This document shows, piece by piece, positions 16,560 through 24,866 of a stretch of DNA of 64,000 bases. The stretch comes from Salinigranum rubrum. Lineage in GTDB: Archaea > Halobacteriota > Halobacteria > Halobacteriales > Haloferacaceae. How positions within the stretch are numbered: position 1 is the stretch's first letter; the number at the start of each line of letters is the position of its first letter. Under the pieces are notes generated by a model. The model worked only from the letters and a program-made list of their open reading frames with translations. It made no database searches and was not told the DNA's origin. The position numbers and the translations under genes are program-made. The stretch lies in contig NZ_CP026309.1 in assembly GCF_002906575.1 (NCBI RefSeq), positions 806,001-870,000 on the forward strand, in the 5' to 3' direction.

Positions 16560-17085
16560 CGGTGGTCGTTCGCTGTCGTCGGGTACTCTCTCGCTCTCGG
16601 TCCCGGACACGTCGGGTGTGCGCTCGTCGTTCGGCGTGTGACCAGTTTACACGGCGATGTGCCACAGCTACCGCTGCGAATCACATCACTCTTGTGCTGG
16701 CACGGGCACGCTGGCCTCGACCGACGCCTGTCCGGCTAACCGTTCGCACGGCGTGCGGACGCCACAGGGCTCGCCCGCTCGCGTTCTTCGCGATGACGCA
16801 GTCGTCGCCGCCTGAGGTGCGTGCGTCCGTCGCTGGAGACCGTCCGAGTCTCCCCTCGCCGACTCGACGGTTCCGTCGGCGGGCCACGGTGTCGACTGAC
16901 CGACCGAACAGGTTCCCCGATTCCGTTCCCCGACACATCGGCAGGGTCGACGACCGGGTGCGGGGACGTTCTTCGATACGATATTTTCACGAATATTGAA
17001 CTTGCCTGTCAGGATTCTCAGTCCTGATGCTCAGGGGCGAGCGTATATCTACCATACTCTCCTCTACGCGGACAGACACCACCCG
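16560..17085. other. Gap of about 525 bases with no supported gene
   Basis: Only short frames of unlike codon use are present. The end of the gap is AT-rich (16978-17002, atacgatattttcacgaatattg) and then has the imperfect dyad cctgtcagga/tcctgatgctcagg around 17008-17036; together these could be a promoter and regulator site for the gene at 17086. Confidence 0.4.
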
Positions 17086-17370
17086 ATGCAGTCGTCACGA
17101 AGCCCGACCGTCTACGTTCCGTCCGCCGACCACGCGCCGGAGTTCCACACGACCCGCCGCTGTCGTCACTGCCCTCCGTCGTCGCGAGAGGTCTCACGCG
17201 CCGAGGCGCGCGACGCGGGCCTCGTCGAGTGCGAGACGTGCTACGAGGACCGCGTTTGCGGGGCCGGCGTCCCGTTTACGCTCGTCTCACCGCCGCGGGA
17301 ACCGATGCCGTCCGTGGCCTCTCGCGTCGAAGACTCGGTTCGTGACCGACGGATCCCAGGCGACGACTGA
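17086..17370 (+). CDS. Small cysteine-rich haloarchaeal protein
   Basis: 94 residues from the ATG at 17086. Four cysteines are arranged as CRHC (residues 26-29) and CETCYEDRVC near 50-59, with an intervening Arg/Glu helix, suggesting one zinc site. The tail is Arg/Asp-rich. The upstream in-frame extension to 16996 covers the AT-rich promoter and is rejected. I do not recognise a family. Followed after 78 bases by another zinc-ribbon microprotein on the same strand. Confidence 0.6.
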   Translation: MQSSRSPTVYVPSADHAPEFHTTRRCRHCPPSSREVSRAEARDAGLVECETCYEDRVCGAGVPFTLVSPPREPMPSVASRVEDSVRDRRIPGDD

Positions 17371-17448
17371 GACGTCTTGCCACACTCGCCACCGCGTCAA
17401 GCGACGAAACGCTGATGAGGCGGGTCCGCGTCGACCCGGACGACCCGA

Positions 17449-17577
17449 ATGAAAACGTGTGACTCCTGCGGAAACCGTATCTACCGCGAAGAGCCGACGA
17501 ACGCGGAGTACGGCGTCGCCGTCGTCGACGGCAAACCGTACCCCGACGCGTGTCCCAACTGCGGCGACTCACTGTGA
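17449..17577 (+). CDS. Zinc-ribbon microprotein (42 aa)
   Basis: Starts MKTCDSCGNRIYREEPTNAE and ends DACPNCGDSL. Two CxxC knuckles (CDSC at residues 4-7, CPNC near 35-38) separated by 27 residues form a textbook zinc ribbon. The last 9 bases overlap the end of the convergent gene on the minus strand. Likely soluble; function unknown. Confidence 0.75.
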   Translation: MKTCDSCGNRIYREEPTNAEYGVAVVDGKPYPDACPNCGDSL

Positions 17578-17979
17578 GGCGAGCCAGTCGGTGATGCGCT
17601 CGCCACCGTACCGTGTCGCCGTCTCGTCGCCGGTCGATTCGGCGGCGACCCGTTCGTAGTCCGCGAGCCACGCCTGTTCGTGCTCGCGTTCTCGTCCATC
17701 CGGACGCCCCGCGGCCTCGGTCGAATCGAGTGTCCCGTCGAGTGGGGGCTTCCCCCGGTGGAGCCACCCGACGAGGTACGCGTCGACGTCGGAGCGGTCG
17801 TCGGGGTTCGCGGCGCGGATCCAGACGTGTGCGTCGTCGTCGGTGAGGTCGGCCGCCCAGGACTCGGCCTCGTCGCGGGAGGCGAATCGGTGCGAAGCGC
17901 CACGCTGGCAGACGACGCTGCCGACGGCGGCGTTCGACTTCCGCGCCGACCGCTTCACCTCGACGAGATACCCCGACAC
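17569..17979 (-). CDS. Conserved haloarchaeal protein (136 aa)
   Basis: Starts MSGYLVEVKRSARKSNAAVG. The first ~60 residues look like a compact alpha/beta unit (VVCQRGASHRFASRDEAESW then AADLTDDDAHVWIRAANPDD) reminiscent of small haloarchaeal DUF-type proteins with an SRDEAExWA motif. The C-terminal half is charged and helical. No signal peptide or membrane segment. Ends overlapping the zinc-ribbon gene at 17577 by 9 bases. Family not identified. Confidence 0.65.
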   Translation of the reverse strand: MSGYLVEVKRSARKSNAAVGSVVCQRGASHRFASRDEAESWAADLTDDDAHVWIRAANPDDRSDVDAYLVGWLHRGKPPLDGTLDSTEAAGRPDGREREHEQAWLADYERVAAESTGDETATRYGGERITDWLASQ

Positions 17980-18130
17980 GGACGGGTGTACGAACGCGTC
18001 CGACTTTTACACGTCGCTTCGCCGCCGTCGAAGCGGGCGTTCGCGGATACGACGAGCGGAAGACGAGCGAGCGAGAGCGACGTGCGGCCGAACGGTCGGT
18101 CGTCAGCCGTCAGTTGTCATCCGCCAGTCG

Positions 18131-19708
18131 TCAGTCGTCCGCCGGGACGTGCGTCGAGTCGGCCGTGAGCAGGCGGTCGAGCGCGTCGATCATGGCCTGG
18201 ACGCTCGCCCGCGTGATGTCGGCGTCCGACGCCGCGACCGTCACGGAGCGGTCGCCGCGAGACATCTCCACCTCGACGGTGACCATCGCGTCCGTCCCGC
18301 CGGTGATGGCGTCGACGTGGTACGATTCTAACTCCGCGTCGGCGCTCGCCGTGAGCGCGGCGCGGACGGCCTCGACGGCGGCGTCGACCGGGCCCGACCC
18401 GGTTCCGCTCGCGACGCGCTCCTCGCCGTCGACGAGGAGACGGACGCTCGCGGTCGGGGTTCGTCCCCCGGACGCCGCGGTGAGGTCGACGAGTTCGACC
18501 CGGCGGTCGCGCTCGCGTCCCTGGACGTCCTCCGCGATGGTGAGGAGGTCGGCGTCGGTGACGCGCTTGCCCCGGTCGCCGAGTTCCTTCACGCGCTGGA
18601 CGACCTGCTTGAGTTCGTCCATCGAGACATCGACGCCGTGTTCGTCGAGCGCGGCGCGGACGCCCGCCCGGCCCGCGTGCTTCCCGAGGACGAGCCGTCG
18701 CTCCCTCCCGACCGTCTCTGGCGAGTAGGGCTCGTACATCGCGTCGTCTTTCAGGGTGCCGTCGGTGTGGATACCGCTCTCGTGGGTGAAGGCGTTCTGC
18801 CCGATGACGGCCTTGTTCGGCGGGAGTTCGACGCCGGTCCGCCGCGAGACGACCTGCGCGAGGTCGTACAGTTCGTCGAGTTTCACCGTGTGGACGCCGT
18901 AGACGTGGTGGAGGGCGATGGCGACCTCTTCGAGGGCGACGTTGCCCGCGCGTTCGCCGATGCCGTTGACCGTGCAGTGGACGAGGTCCGCGCCGGCTTT
19001 CAGTGAGGCGTAGACGTTCGTCATCCCGAGGCCCAAATCGTCGTGGGTGTGGGTGCTCGTCGGGCCCAGGGCTGAGAGCCGCGAGACCGCCTCGTAGGCG
19101 CGTTCGGGGCCCGCGTGGCCGACCGTGTCCGCGAAGCAGATGCGGTCCGCTCCCGCGTCGAGCGCGCTCCCCAGTAGCTCTTCGAGGTAGTCCAGATCCG
19201 CCCGGGAGCCGTCCTCGCCGATGACCTCGACCCAGAGGCCGTGGTCTTTGGCGTACTCGACCAGTTCCTGGGTCGACGTGACGTTGTCCTCGTACGTCGT
19301 CCCGACCTTGTCCTCGATGTGTCTCGCGCTCGCGGGGACGACGAGGTTGATGCCGTCGACGTCACAGTCGAGCGCCAGGTCGACGTCCGTCTGGATACCG
19401 CGACAGAAGGACGTCACCGTCGCGTCGAGGTCGAGCGACGTTACCTTCCGAATGGTTTCGCGCTCGCCCGTGCCGGTGCAGGCGCTGCCGGCCTCGACGT
19501 ACTGGACCTCGGCGCGGTCGAGCGCGCGGGCGATGTCGGCTTTCTCGCTCGGCGTCAGCGAGATGCCGGGCGCCTGCTCGCCGTCGCGCAGCGTGGTGTC
19601 GAGGAGCTGTACTGTCGTGTCGGAGACGAGGGAGCCGTCGCTACCCTCGAAGAGGTCAGTGTCTGTCAAAATGGGGTCCTGTCGGTCAGTCTCGCCGGGG
19701 AATTTCAC
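18131..19708 (-). CDS. cimA: (R)-citramalate / 2-isopropylmalate synthase family
   Basis: 525 residues. N-terminal TIM barrel with LLDTTLRDGEQAPGISLTP (acetyl-CoA/metal site Arg and Asp), FADTVGHAGP, HTHDDLGLGMTNVYASLKAG (HxH metal ligands) and NGIGERAGN; ESGIHTDGTLKD is the linker signature. The last ~130 residues form the LeuA allosteric dimer domain (VRLLVDGEERVASGTGSGPV onward), so feedback by a branched-chain amino acid is expected. It condenses acetyl-CoA with pyruvate (citramalate, isoleucine route) or 2-oxoisovalerate (leucine); which one cannot be read with certainty. Start is GTG; the ATG of a short overlapping frame lies upstream. Confidence 0.88.
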   Translation of the reverse strand: MKFPGETDRQDPILTDTDLFEGSDGSLVSDTTVQLLDTTLRDGEQAPGISLTPSEKADIARALDRAEVQYVEAGSACTGTGERETIRKVTSLDLDATVTSFCRGIQTDVDLALDCDVDGINLVVPASARHIEDKVGTTYEDNVTSTQELVEYAKDHGLWVEVIGEDGSRADLDYLEELLGSALDAGADRICFADTVGHAGPERAYEAVSRLSALGPTSTHTHDDLGLGMTNVYASLKAGADLVHCTVNGIGERAGNVALEEVAIALHHVYGVHTVKLDELYDLAQVVSRRTGVELPPNKAVIGQNAFTHESGIHTDGTLKDDAMYEPYSPETVGRERRLVLGKHAGRAGVRAALDEHGVDVSMDELKQVVQRVKELGDRGKRVTDADLLTIAEDVQGRERDRRVELVDLTAASGGRTPTASVRLLVDGEERVASGTGSGPVDAAVEAVRAALTASADAELESYHVDAITGGTDAMVTVEVEMSRGDRSVTVAASDADITRASVQAMIDALDRLLTADSTHVPADD

Positions 19709-19763
19709 AGCCAGCCGCCTCGCGGCGACTTCCTCTATCCTCCGTCGGGGTGTGTTCCGACAT
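19686..19763 (-). CDS. Possible upstream short ORF overlapping the synthase start
   Basis: A 25-residue frame, MSEHTPTEDRGSRREAAGCE then IPRRD, starts at the ATG at 19763 and overlaps the first 23 bases of the synthase gene in another frame. A TATA element lies ~28 bases upstream of this ATG, so a leaderless transcript would begin almost exactly at it. It has no run of Leu, Ile or Val codons, so it does not look like a classical attenuator peptide. Whether it is translated is unknown. Confidence 0.3.
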   Translation of the reverse strand: MSEHTPTEDRGSRREAAGCEIPRRD

Positions 19764-19800
19764 TGTACTGAGGGGATACGTGTCCCTCGTTATAAATCGG
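19764..19800 (-). promoter_or_regulatory. TATA element for the citramalate synthase transcript
   Basis: Minus-strand gatttataac at about 19789-19798 is a good haloarchaeal TATA box. Initiation 25-27 bases downstream would fall at about 19764-19768, immediately before the ATG of the short upstream frame. Confidence 0.55.
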
Positions 19801-19857
19801 CCGGTTTGGGGCCGGTTCGCCGGTTCGTCGGCGTGGTCCGGCGTCGTCGGCCCCGGT

Positions 19858-20208
19858 TCACTCGTCGACGACGCGCACTCGGTCACCGACTTCGACCCCC
19901 TCGGCGACACCGGCCGGCAACTCCACCACGCAGTCCGCGCGTCCCCACCCGAGGCCGGTCCACGCATGGAGTCGCTTGACCTTCGTTACCTCCTCGTCGC
20001 AGAGCCACACGGCGTCGATGGGGAACGGGACGCAGACCATGTGGAGGCTCCGCTTCCCCACGCCGTCGAACGGGAAGACGAGCGCGTACTCCTCGGGAAT
20101 CGAGCGGCGAAACATCAGTCCACGCGCCTGCGCCAGCCTCGACTCGGCGACGTCGACCCGCGAGGCGAGCGTCCGAGTCGTGCCGTCGTGTTCGTGTACG
20201 AGTCGCAC
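19858..20208 (-). CDS. DUF192 family protein
   Basis: 116 residues. The block ARGLMFRRSIPEEYALVFPF, then MVCVPFPIDAVWLCDEEVTK, and the end GRADCVVELPAGVAEGVEVG match the DUF192 fold, a small beta-rich protein usually exported in bacteria but without a signal peptide here. Conserved Met-x3-(V/P)-x-D in the second block is typical. Function unknown. It ends 95 bases before the short ORF ahead of the synthase gene, on the same strand. Confidence 0.88.
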   Translation of the reverse strand: MRLVHEHDGTTRTLASRVDVAESRLAQARGLMFRRSIPEEYALVFPFDGVGKRSLHMVCVPFPIDAVWLCDEEVTKVKRLHAWTGLGWGRADCVVELPAGVAEGVEVGDRVRVVDE

Positions 20209-20270
20209 GTTCAGGCCTCGCCCGGGACCGAGAAAAGCCCTCCCGTCGGCCCGTCTTCTCTCCCCTCTCG

Positions 20271-20339
20271 TTTTCGCTTTCTTCTCGTCTTCGCTTTCTT
20301 CTCGTCTTCGCTTTCTTCTCGTTTTCGCTCTCTTCTGTC
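20271..20339. repeat. 17-bp tandem repeat, pyrimidine-rich
   Basis: Four copies of a 17-base unit (ttttcgctttcttctcg, then tcttcgctttcttctcg twice, then a diverged copy ttttcgctctcttctgt). One strand is almost entirely pyrimidine. It lies between DUF192 (minus) and the zinc-ribbon gene (plus), i.e. in a divergent promoter gap. Confidence 0.85.
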
Positions 20340-20406
20340 TCCCGTTCTCACGCTGTCAGAGCGTGGTCGACGCTTTATGCGCCGTGCTACTGCACCTCAC
20401 GATGTG

Positions 20407-20553
20407 ATGCCACACGACCCGTCCGACACCCCCGACGTCCGCACGTTCGAATGTCTCGACTGCGGCAGGCGTCTCGATAGCGAGAGCCAGCCCATGCGCT
20501 GTGAGCAGTGCGGCGGCGACGTGCGCGACATCAGCGTCCCGCGCGAACCGTGA
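20407..20553 (+). CDS. Rubrerythrin-like zinc-ribbon microprotein (48 aa)
   Basis: Starts MPHDPSDTPDVRTFECLDCG with a second knuckle CEQCGGDVRDISVPREP. The arrangement ECxDCG...CxxCGGxxRxxSVPRE is the common haloarchaeal short rubrerythrin-like zinc protein. The upstream long frame is unrelated. A TATA-like ctttatgcg lies about 35 bases before the ATG. Function unknown; these small proteins occur in several copies per genome. Confidence 0.85.
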   Translation: MPHDPSDTPDVRTFECLDCGRRLDSESQPMRCEQCGGDVRDISVPREP

Positions 20554-20924
20554 GGTGATGTGACGACGCACGTGATGTGAGACGGAGCGTGGCTCGAAAT
20601 CGCGCCGGGAGAACGAACGACGACACGGCCACCGGGCGGCACGGCGCGCGCGAGGTATCCGTGAGGGAACCGAACGAACGGCTCGAAGCGGCGACGCCGC
20701 TTCGGTGTCTGCACGAGTGAAACGCGTGCAGGCTCGGAGCAACGGAGTTGCTCCGGTGGGTGAGGCTACGGTCACACCGCGTCCGTGCACCGCTCGATGT
20801 TCTCACCGAACCGAGCAGTCGTGACGACGAACCCCTCCCCAGCCACCGGGACGCACGCTCTCCGCCCTCCCCCAGTCGCCGAATCCGCCCACAGTTTCAA
20901 CTCCGTGTACGTCCTCTCACGCGC
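20554..20924. other. 371-bp gap with three consecutive hairpins
   Basis: No gene is supported. Bases 20684-20755 hold three hairpins in a row, described separately. The bases before them repeat gtgatgtga twice (20553-20580). The remainder up to the HNH gene shows nothing. Confidence 0.6.
20684..20755. repeat. Three tandem hairpins (two with perfect 9-bp stems)
   Basis: Hairpin 1: CGAAGCGGC / GAC loop / GCCGCTTCG, 20684-20704. Hairpin 2: CTGCACG / 9-base loop / CGTGCAG, 20709-20731. Hairpin 3: CGGAGCAAC / GGA loop / GTTGCTCCG, 20735-20755. The first, with its 5' flank cgaacgaacggct, matches in reverse complement the element at 61088-61120. Confidence 0.85.
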
Positions 20925-21467
20925 ATGGAGCGCACGCCCGAGGGAACGCCCGTCGGCGTCGACGACCCCTACGAAGTCGCCGGCCCGTGCGACCACCTGA
21001 CGAGCGACGGCCGGTGTCGGTACGCCCTGGAGCGCGCGGGTCACGACCCCGAGTTCGCCGAAGAGCGTCGCCGAGCGGACTACGAGTGCGTCGTCGCCGA
21101 CGACGGCGTGGAGTGGCGCGACTGCCCCCACTACCGCTCGACGGCCCGCGAGAGCGCCTGCCAGCGCTGCGGCCTGGAGGAGGTCCGCCTCGCCCACGAG
21201 TCGGCCCGGCCGCTCCTCGAAACGCACCACCTCTCGTACCACGACCGCGGGACGAGCCACGAGATCACCGTGACGCTCTGTCGGTGGTGCCACGCGAAGG
21301 TCCACAACTCCTTCGCCCGCATCGACGACGACGCCTCCCCGACCACGGAGGCGCTCGCCGCCCGCGAGGAACGCCGGAGCAAGGAGCAGGCCGAACTCGG
21401 CTTCTCGTCGGCCCGCGAGCGCGCCGAGTCTTCTAACGCCCCTTCCGGGGACGAGACCGACCGCTGA
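20925..21467 (+). CDS. HNH-fold zinc protein (DUF7097-like)
   Basis: 180 residues from the ATG at 20925 (MERTPEGTPVGVDDPYEVAG). The N-terminal Cys-rich half (CDHLTSDGRCRYA, DYECVVADDGVEWRDC) is followed by CQRCG and a typical HNH core: LETHHLSYHD, then TVTLCRWCHAKVHNSF. Cys pairs plus the HH and CHxxxH residues give the zinc and metal sites of an HNH nuclease. A Ser/Glu/Arg tail follows. It may be a nuclease or a non-catalytic DNA-binding relative. Stands alone between the hairpin gap and an MFS transporter on the same strand (54-base spacing). Confidence 0.8.
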   Translation: MERTPEGTPVGVDDPYEVAGPCDHLTSDGRCRYALERAGHDPEFAEERRRADYECVVADDGVEWRDCPHYRSTARESACQRCGLEEVRLAHESARPLLETHHLSYHDRGTSHEITVTLCRWCHAKVHNSFARIDDDASPTTEALAAREERRSKEQAELGFSSARERAESSNAPSGDETDR

Positions 21468-21521
21468 CCCGCGTCGTCTCGTAAGAGCGCCTTTTTCACC
21501 GCCCCGGCTCGACGCCTTCGC

Positions 21522-22775
21522 ATGGATTCGACGGCGGCTCCGGAGGCAGCCGATTCGGACGCCGACGCCGATGCTGGAGCCGAGACCGAAGCCGGCACCG
21601 CCGCCGTCGACCCGTCGCTCCGCCGCCAGTGGGCGCTCGTCGTCTTCGCGTTCGCGGCGCTCGTCGGCCTGCTCCTCCAGACGCGCGGGGCGCTGCTCCC
21701 CAGCTTTCAGACGACGTTTGGCGTCACGGAGGCCCAACTCGGTCTGCTCGCGCCGCTGGCCTCCGCGGCCTCCTTTCTCGTCGTCCTCGTCGTCGGCCTC
21801 CGAGCCGGTGACGTCGCCTTCGAACGGGCGCTCACGCTCGGACTGGCCGGCGTCTCCCTCGCCCTCCTCGTGGTGTGGTGGGTGCCGACGTTCGCGTTGC
21901 TCGTCGTCGCCATCGTCGGTGCGACGGCGGCCGCGGGCGTCGTCCGCGCGCTCGACCGCCCGGTGTTGAGTCACCTCTACCCGTCGGCGCGCCCCCGCGT
22001 GTTCAGCCTCTACGAGATGTCGTGGGCCGTCGGCGCGACGACCGGGCCGCTCCTCGCCACCGCGACAATCGCGCTCGGCGACTGGCGGCTCACCTACCTC
22101 GTCGCCGCGGCGTGTTTCGGCGTCCTCGCCGTCGCAGTCTCCCGTCTGGACCTCCCACCCTCCGTCGGGCGCGAGCGCTCGTTCGCCCTCTCGGGCCTCC
22201 CGGACCTGCTCTCGCACGCGACGGTCCGGACGATGGTGCTCGCGCTCTTCTGCTCGGTCGCCGTCGAGGCCGGCGTCTTCACCTGGCTCCCCTTCTACGC
22301 CACGACGTTTCTCGCCCGCGAGACGGCGACGCTCCTCCTCTCGGTCTACCTGGTCGCGTACGTTCCCGGGCGGTTTCTCGCCGGTCGCGTCGTCGCCCGC
22401 GTCGGTCCCGAGCGGGTCGTCCTCGCGGCAGCGGTCGGCGGCGGTGTCGCCCTCCTCGCCCTGCTCTCGGTCCGGACCGCGCTCGCGGCCGGCGTCACGA
22501 GCTTCACCCTCGGCTTCTTCGTCTCGGCGGTCTACCCCACCGTCCAGGCGTGGGCGACGGGTGCCCTGCCGGAGGTGAGCGGCCCCATCAACGCCGTGGC
22601 GAACGCCGCGGCCACGCTCGGTGTCGTCGTCTCGCCCGCGCTCGTCGGGTTCGTCGCCGAGGCGACCGGCATCACCCGCGCGATGTGGCTCCTGCCCCTG
22701 TTCATGGCCGGCCTCCTCCTGCTCGCGCTCGGAACGGTCGTACGGTCGAGGGCGGCGGCACGGCCCTCGTCGTGA
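21522..22775 (+). CDS. MFS transporter
   Basis: 417 residues with about 12 hydrophobic helices after a ~35-residue acidic N-terminus. The loop after helix 2 (GLRAGDVAFERALTLG) is the site of the MFS A-motif, and a second half-motif GRVVARVGPERVVLAAAVGG appears after helix 8. Other segments: SLYEMSWAVGATTGPLLATA in helices 4-5 and ANAAATLGVVVSPALVG in helix 11. The substrate is unknown; the overall look is that of haloarchaeal YfcJ/NarK-type sugar or drug carriers. It converges on the histidine kinase gene 24 bases away. Confidence 0.88.
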   Translation: MDSTAAPEAADSDADADAGAETEAGTAAVDPSLRRQWALVVFAFAALVGLLLQTRGALLPSFQTTFGVTEAQLGLLAPLASAASFLVVLVVGLRAGDVAFERALTLGLAGVSLALLVVWWVPTFALLVVAIVGATAAAGVVRALDRPVLSHLYPSARPRVFSLYEMSWAVGATTGPLLATATIALGDWRLTYLVAAACFGVLAVAVSRLDLPPSVGRERSFALSGLPDLLSHATVRTMVLALFCSVAVEAGVFTWLPFYATTFLARETATLLLSVYLVAYVPGRFLAGRVVARVGPERVVLAAAVGGGVALLALLSVRTALAAGVTSFTLGFFVSAVYPTVQAWATGALPEVSGPINAVANAAATLGVVVSPALVGFVAEATGITRAMWLLPLFMAGLLLLALGTVVRSRAAARPSS

Positions 22776-22799
22776 CAACCGGGGAGGGAGAGCGTCCGT

Positions 22800-24610
22800 T
22801 CAGTCGTCGTCGGGACACGGAAGGACGAACTCGAAGCGCGCACCGCCCTGTTCTCCCTCCGTCAGGCCGACGTCCCACCCGTGTGCTTCGGCGACGTTCC
22901 GGACGATAGCGAGCCCGAACCCCGTCCCGCCGTCGACGGTCGTGACGCCCACGTCGAAGACGGTGTCGCGGATGTCGTCGGGGACGCCGGGGCCGTCGTC
23001 CTCGACGAAGAAGCCACACCCGGCGTCGAGCCGCCCGACACGGACCTCGACCGGCGTTTCGGTGTCGCTCGACCCGTGCTCGACCGAATCGTCGGTCTCC
23101 GGCCGGCTGTTCGTGGAACCGTGCTCCACGCTGTTCCGAAAGAGGTTCTCGAACAGTTGTCGGAGGCGGCTCTCGTCGGCGTCGACCTCCCACTCCGCCT
23201 CGACGGCGAGAGTCGCCCCCGCCGTGTCGACGGTGTCCCAGGCGGCACGGGCGACGTTCCCAACCGAGACGCGTTCGACACGGTCGAAGTCGAGCGTCCG
23301 CCCCTCGCGAGCGAGGTCGAGCATCTCGTCGATGAGTTCGGACGCCCGTTCGAGGCTCGCCTCCGCGTGGTCGAGGTGCGACAGGTCGCCCGTCCGTCGG
23401 GCGAGTTCGACCCGCCCGCGAGCCACGGCCAGCGGGTTCCTGAGGTCGTGGCTGACGATGGCCGTGAACTCCGCCAGCCGCTCGTTCTGCCGGGCGAGCG
23501 CGCGCTGGTGCTCGTGCTGGTCGGTCACGTCCACCTGCGAGCCGAGGAAGTGGACGAGGTCGCCCTCGTCGTCGAAGATGGGCGTGATCTCGACGTGGTT
23601 CACGAACGGCGTGCCGTCCTTCCGGTAGTTCGTGATGTCGACGGCGACCGACTCGGCGTTCGCGACGGCCTCGCGCATCTTCCGTCTCGCTTCGGCCTCC
23701 GTCTCCGGACCCTGGAGGTGTCTGGGGTTCTTCCCGAGCACCTCCCTGGCCTCGTAGCCGGTCATCCGCTCGTACCCCTCGTTGACGTACACGAGCGGGT
23801 TGCCCGGTTCGGTGGGGTCCGTGAGACACAGTCCGATGGCGGCGGCGTCCATCGCGCGCGACCGCACGAAGAGGTCGCGCCGGCGCTCGGCCTCGTCGGT
23901 GACGTCGCGGGCCATCGCCAGCCCGGCTACGACCTCGTCGCCTTCGGTGACCGGCACGACGTCCAGTCGGAACCGTCTGTCCTCGTACGCGAACTCGACG
24001 GTGGACCGCTCGCCGTCGAACGCCTGCCGGTAGGCGTCGCCGTGTGCGTCGAGGAACGACGGCGAGTGGACCTCCTCCAGCGACTCCCCCGCGACGTCGT
24101 CGGGGTCGAGGCCGATCTGCTCGAACACCTCGCCGCCGACCCGCGTGTACCGCAGGTCGCGGTCGAACAGCGCGACGCCGCCGTTCGGGACGTTCTCCAC
24201 CAGCGTCCGGTAGGCGGCCTCGCGCTCGATCAGTTCCTCGTCGGTCGTCCGCTCGCCGTCCGCACTCTGCTGTCGCTGCCGGTCGGCCAGGACGGCGTCG
24301 ACGACGCGCGACTCTAGCGTTGCGAGGTCGTCGGCGCGGTGGTGGCGAACGCGCGCGTGGTCCGTCAGGGGGGCTGTCGACCCCGCGGTCACCACGACGA
24401 GCGGACAGGCGGGGTCGCCGTCGACGCGGTCGAGGAACTCCCGGGCCGGGCCGGCCGTGGCGACGACGCAGTCGCAGTCGCCCTCCCGTGGCAGGGACAC
24501 CGCCTCCTCGACCGTCTCGACCACACGGACTCCCAGGTGGGCGAGCGCCTCCCGGACTGTCGTGACTCCCTCGAAGCCCTCGTCTCCGAGGACGATGACC
24601 CCCCGATCAT
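22800..24610 (-). CDS. PAS-domain sensor histidine kinase (apparent frameshift in the N-terminus)
   Basis: From a GTG at 24524 the frame encodes 574 residues. Upstream of it the same frame reads VIVLGDEGFEGVTTVREALA but has no start. Adding one base to the six-C run at 24599-24604 joins it to an ATG at 24610 (MIGGVIVLGDEGF), giving a receiver-like N-terminal domain of ~110 residues. Then follow two PAS domains (FDRDLRYTRVGGEVFEQIGL and VYVNEGYERMTGYEAREVLG, the latter LOV/PAC-like with ITNYRKDGTPF), a phospho-acceptor H box (FTAIVSHDLRNPLAVARGRV), and the ATPase domain with N box LFENLFRNSVEHG, G1 VEDDGPGVPDD and G2 GTGFGLAI. No membrane helix, so it senses something in the cytoplasm. No response regulator is adjacent. 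Confidence 0.85.
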
Positions 24611-24866
24611 GTGTTGGCTACTGTGTGGCCGACTGATGTATAGCCGTACCGGTCAGCTTCGCTGAACGATGTTCATTTCGCCTCACAACCGCTCACGACG
24701 GCACAGACGTGTCGACGCTCGCTGCCGTGCGGCCCGAGTGATCAGTCGTGTTCGGCGGTGTACCGAGTCCCTCCTGCGGGAGCGTCCGCGACGTTCCAGC
24801 GAGGGGTGTCGTGGCGGGAACCGACTTCCGATTCGCTTTTAGGTTCCTCCGAACTATCTCGGCGCA

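Noticed and set aside
16300-16665. A 121-codon minus-strand frame across the C2H2 gene
   Set aside because: Its Arg/Thr/Glu-rich sequence has no motif and uses unusual codons, while the shorter frame in the same place encodes an exact zinc finger.
13938-18000. An integrated provirus bounded by a repeat of the tRNA-Ser 3' end
   Set aside because: I found no second copy of gagttcaaatctcacc or of the acceptor sequence in the window and no integrase, so the boundaries cannot be drawn.
19686-19763. Leader peptide for amino-acid attenuation of the citramalate synthase gene
   Set aside because: The peptide has one Ile, no Leu and no Val, and no terminator/antiterminator hairpin pair can be seen before the synthase start.
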